Shown here in pieces: positions 57,884-59,833 of a stretch of 59,833 bases of DNA; the stretch's first letter is position 1, and the number at the start of each line of letters is the position of its first letter. The DNA comes from an uncultured Prevotellaceae bacterium (GTDB lineage Bacteria > Bacteroidota > Bacteroidia > Bacteroidales > Bacteroidaceae), in assembly GCA_900314985.1 (NCBI GenBank), contig OMXL01000034.1:1-59833 (forward strand), given 5' to 3'. The notes under the pieces were generated by a model. The model saw only the letters and a list, made by a program, of their open reading frames with translations. It had not been told where the DNA came from and ran no database searches. Both the position numbers and the translations under genes were made by a program.

Positions 57884-59386
57884 ATGAAGCAATTTTTACT
57901 TACAACTATGATGTTATTGTGCGCTGTGATGGGTGCAAAGGCAGAGGTAGACCCTAATTTCCACGTCTATATCTGTTTCGGTCAGTCGAACATGGAGGGT
58001 AATGCCCAGTGGGAAGCACAGGACAATGACGTTGATCCACGCTTCCAAATGCTGGCAACCTGCAACTTTAATAGTCCTAAGCGTACCTTGGGCAATTGGT
58101 ATGTAGCCAAATGTCCTATAGTCAGCCCTGTTGGTAAGCTTGGCCCTTCTGACTACTTTGGTCGTACCATGGTAGCCAACCTGCCCAACCATAAGATTGG
58201 CGTTATTGCTGTAGCTATGGGTGGTAGTCCTATCGAGATGTTCGATAAGGACAAGTACCAGCAGAAGTATCAGGATAACTATAATGAGTGGTGGGCTCAG
58301 ATTGCAAGAAACTACTATGGTGAGAATCCTTATGGTCGCATCATCGAGATGGCCAAGAAGGCTCAGGAGGTAGGTGTCATCAAGGGCATCCTGCTGCATC
58401 AGGGCTGCTCAAACTGTGGCGACCCCAACTGGCCCAACATGGTGAAGAAGATTTATAACGACATGCTGAAAGACCTCGGTCTGCAGGCTGCTGACGTTCC
58501 CCTCTTTGTGGGCGAGGTAGAGTATAAGGGTGAGGCTGCTCAGAGCGGTGGCTGCGAAGGCCATAACGTACAGGTTGACCGCATCCCTGAGGTGATTCCT
58601 ACTGGTTATGTAGTATCTGCTAAGGGTCTTCCTGGTAATGGTGTTGACCCCTGGCACTTCTCTGCCGCAGGCTATCGTGTTCTTGGCAAGCGCTATGCTC
58701 AGCAGGCACTGAGAGTCATCTATGATATAGATCCTGAGATTAATGACCCCTATATCACCGTTACTGAAAAGGAAATCGACCAGCGTATTACTGATATCAA
58801 TTTGCTAAAGAGCACTCCTTTCGCCATCGTTAACGAGGCAGAGGGTAAGGCTTTCTATGGCACATTCGGTAAGCATCTGGGCTATGCTGATTATAAGACA
58901 GCCTTCAAAGAGACCCGTTCTGGCTACCTCTTTAAGCAGGGTAAGGGCTCTGGCGGTGTCAAGCTGAAGCTCCTCACTCCTGATGGCAAAGACTATCAGG
59001 TGGATGGCGCTGCTGGTTATCTGAATACACAGGTCGTTGATGGTAATTGCTGCTTCATTTCTAGCAATATGAACGGCCAAAACGGTCAGGACCTTGCAAA
59101 GGGCGCTATTTGGGCCATTGAGTATGTTGACGGCAAGGGTTTCTCTATCAAGAATGTGGGTACTGGCAAGTATCTGAAGGATCCTAATTCGCCAGCTAAG
59201 TATGACGAGCCTACCTACTTCACCCTCTGCACGCTGAAGGAAAAGACAACGGGTATTGATGAAGTCAGAAGTCTGAAATCAGAGGGTAGAAGTGGTGTCT
59301 ATACCCTCGATGGTCGCAAGGTTAACGCAGACAATCTGCGTCCAGGCTTATATATATTAAATGGTAAAAAGGTTGTTGTAAAGTGA
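57884..59386 (+). CDS. CE6-type acetylxylan esterase with sorting tail
   Basis: 500 residues, signal peptide MKQFLLTTMMLLCAVMGAKA. Residues about 22-285 are a CE6/SASA esterase closely similar to the N-terminal half of the CE6-CE1 protein at 31316: GQSNMEG with Ser 35, AVAMGGSPIEMF, HQGCSNCGDPNW, and DPWHFSAAGYR with the catalytic His. The middle (about 310-460) looks like a beta-rich carbohydrate-binding-type domain (FYGTFGKHLGYADYK, GFSIKNVGTGKYLKD). The end (VYTLDGRKVNADNLRPGLYI, NGKKVVVK) is a type IX-like sorting tail, so it should deacetylate xylan at the surface. Residues EVRSLKSEGRS before the tail come from a weak heptamer array (59263-59290). Monocistronic. Confidence 0.9.
   Translation: MKQFLLTTMMLLCAVMGAKAEVDPNFHVYICFGQSNMEGNAQWEAQDNDVDPRFQMLATCNFNSPKRTLGNWYVAKCPIVSPVGKLGPSDYFGRTMVANLPNHKIGVIAVAMGGSPIEMFDKDKYQQKYQDNYNEWWAQIARNYYGENPYGRIIEMAKKAQEVGVIKGILLHQGCSNCGDPNWPNMVKKIYNDMLKDLGLQAADVPLFVGEVEYKGEAAQSGGCEGHNVQVDRIPEVIPTGYVVSAKGLPGNGVDPWHFSAAGYRVLGKRYAQQALRVIYDIDPEINDPYITVTEKEIDQRITDINLLKSTPFAIVNEAEGKAFYGTFGKHLGYADYKTAFKETRSGYLFKQGKGSGGVKLKLLTPDGKDYQVDGAAGYLNTQVVDGNCCFISSNMNGQNGQDLAKGAIWAIEYVDGKGFSIKNVGTGKYLKDPNSPAKYDEPTYFTLCTLKEKTTGIDEVRSLKSEGRSGVYTLDGRKVNADNLRPGLYILNGKKVVVK
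59263..59290. repeat. Weak heptamer repeat inside the CE6 gene
   Basis: AGTCAGA, AGTCTGA, AATCAGA, GGGTAGA, in frame just before the sorting tail. Less regular than the other arrays. Confidence 0.5.
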
Positions 59387-59413
59387 GTAGATAGCTTATC
59401 TCACCTCTGTATT

Positions 59414-59488
59414 AGCTATTCCCAGCAACGAGACAGCTGTACTTGAATCTGTATCAGCTGTTCTCGCCGCTGGGAATAGCTGTCTTTC
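59414..59488 (+). terminator. Long nested hairpin terminator after CE6
   Basis: Outer arms AGCTATTCCCAGC (59414-59426) and GCTGGGAATAGCT (59469-59481) are perfect complements. Inner arms GAGACAGCTG and CAGCTGTTCTC pair within. A T-rich stretch (GTCTTTC) follows. 59489-59638 shows nothing else beyond a C-rich stretch. Confidence 0.75.
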
Positions 59489-59638
59489 TAAAGGTTCCCC
59501 CATTCCCCCTTCCCCTTTGTGCATCGGCATTCTGGACGATTTGTGGGGAATCTCATCATTTAATTGAATTGTCCGCCGCTAGAGTACAATAGAAAGTTAC
59601 GATGTAAATGAAATGCTGTTCTGTAAAATCAGTTGCTG

Positions 59639-59752
59639 ATGACTAGTACAACAATAGATGTGCTTGCCGGAGAAATCGAAAAATCTGGCGACATCCAGTC
59701 TCATGAAACGGATATGCACGAAGACTTCTTCGATGATGAAGAGGAATTCTGA
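59639..59752 (+). CDS. Small acidic hypothetical reading frame
   Basis: 37 codons (MTSTTIDVLAGEIEKSGDIQ, ending DFFDDEEEF), strongly acidic at the C-terminus, no signal peptide, no recognised family. No -7 box was found close upstream, and the gap from the CE6 terminator is unremarkable, so expression is unproven. It could be the remnant of a longer gene or chance. Confidence 0.25.
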   Translation: MTSTTIDVLAGEIEKSGDIQSHETDMHEDFFDDEEEF

Positions 59753-59792
59753 CGATTAGCGAACATACAAAACACTACTAAGTTGTAACATT

Positions 59793-59820
59793 TGTTACAT
59801 ATAGCAAAGTCCGCGACACA
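59793..59820 (+). promoter_or_regulatory. Xylan operator 8, promoter expected beyond the window
   Basis: TGTTACA, TATAGC, AAAG, TCCG, CGACACA. With the 58-59 bp spacing of the other seven, the -7 box should lie at about 59851 or 59852, outside the window, implying another regulated gene to the right. Confidence 0.6.
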
Positions 59821-59833
59821 TGACGTAAGGTCG

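Overview
The window looks like the chromosome of a Bacteroidetes bacterium, most probably Prevotellaceae (Prevotella in the broad sense). The reasons are promoters with the Bacteroidetes -7 box TAnnTTTGc, almost no Shine-Dalgarno sites, tandem SusC/SusD pairs, a hybrid two-component regulator, Prevotella-style C-terminal sorting tails, and a GH10-CE1 xylanase-esterase of the type described from Prevotella ruminicola. Species cannot be fixed without a database. No rRNA, tRNA, CRISPR array or transposase was seen.

Layout: 1-2233 holds housekeeping genes (pckA, cut by the window edge, and upp). 2232-4668 holds a VirE-type P-loop protein and a divergent HU-like DNA-binding protein, bounded by near-identical inverted hairpins. 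From 4705 to the right edge lies a large xylan utilisation locus. It comprises the hybrid two-component regulator (4705-8724, minus strand); a divergent uptake operon (9169-24710: SusC, SusD, SusC, SusD, two surface lipoproteins, one a GH10 fold with both catalytic acids lost, and a secreted protein with paired sandwich modules); an accessory island (24711-27650); and the degradative genes (27755-59386: GH43 enzymes, GH30, CE6-CE1, GH115, GH3, GH95, GH31, GH10-CE1, a double GH43, an esterase, a frameshifted GH10 and a CE6). Together these could take decorated glucurono-arabinoxylan apart. Endo-xylanases and esterases would work outside, SusC/D pairs would import, and GH115, GH43, GH95, GH31 and GH3 would trim side chains and xylobiose in the periplasm.

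The strongest new observation is a shared operator. Seven xylan promoters carry TGnnACA, six bases, AAAG-like, four bases, TGnnACA, a direct repeat with 21-bp spacing, starting exactly 58 or 59 bp upstream of the -7 box. An eighth copy sits at the right edge and predicts a promoter just outside the window. Housekeeping and island promoters lack it. It is the natural candidate for the binding site of the regulator's AraC domain. One copy drives what looks like a roughly 110-nt small RNA or leader rather than a protein gene.

Other notable structure: arrays of 7-bp tandem repeats with different unit sequences lie at many gene junctions and inside several coding sequences. A GxxExxY nuclease-like gene is embedded in roughly 120-bp palindromic repeats. 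A promoter and a terminator are each duplicated around two unrelated small genes, a retropepsin-like protein and a 32-residue membrane peptide. Proteins with sorting tails are confined to single-gene units or the end of the uptake operon, whereas the two long enzyme operons have none.
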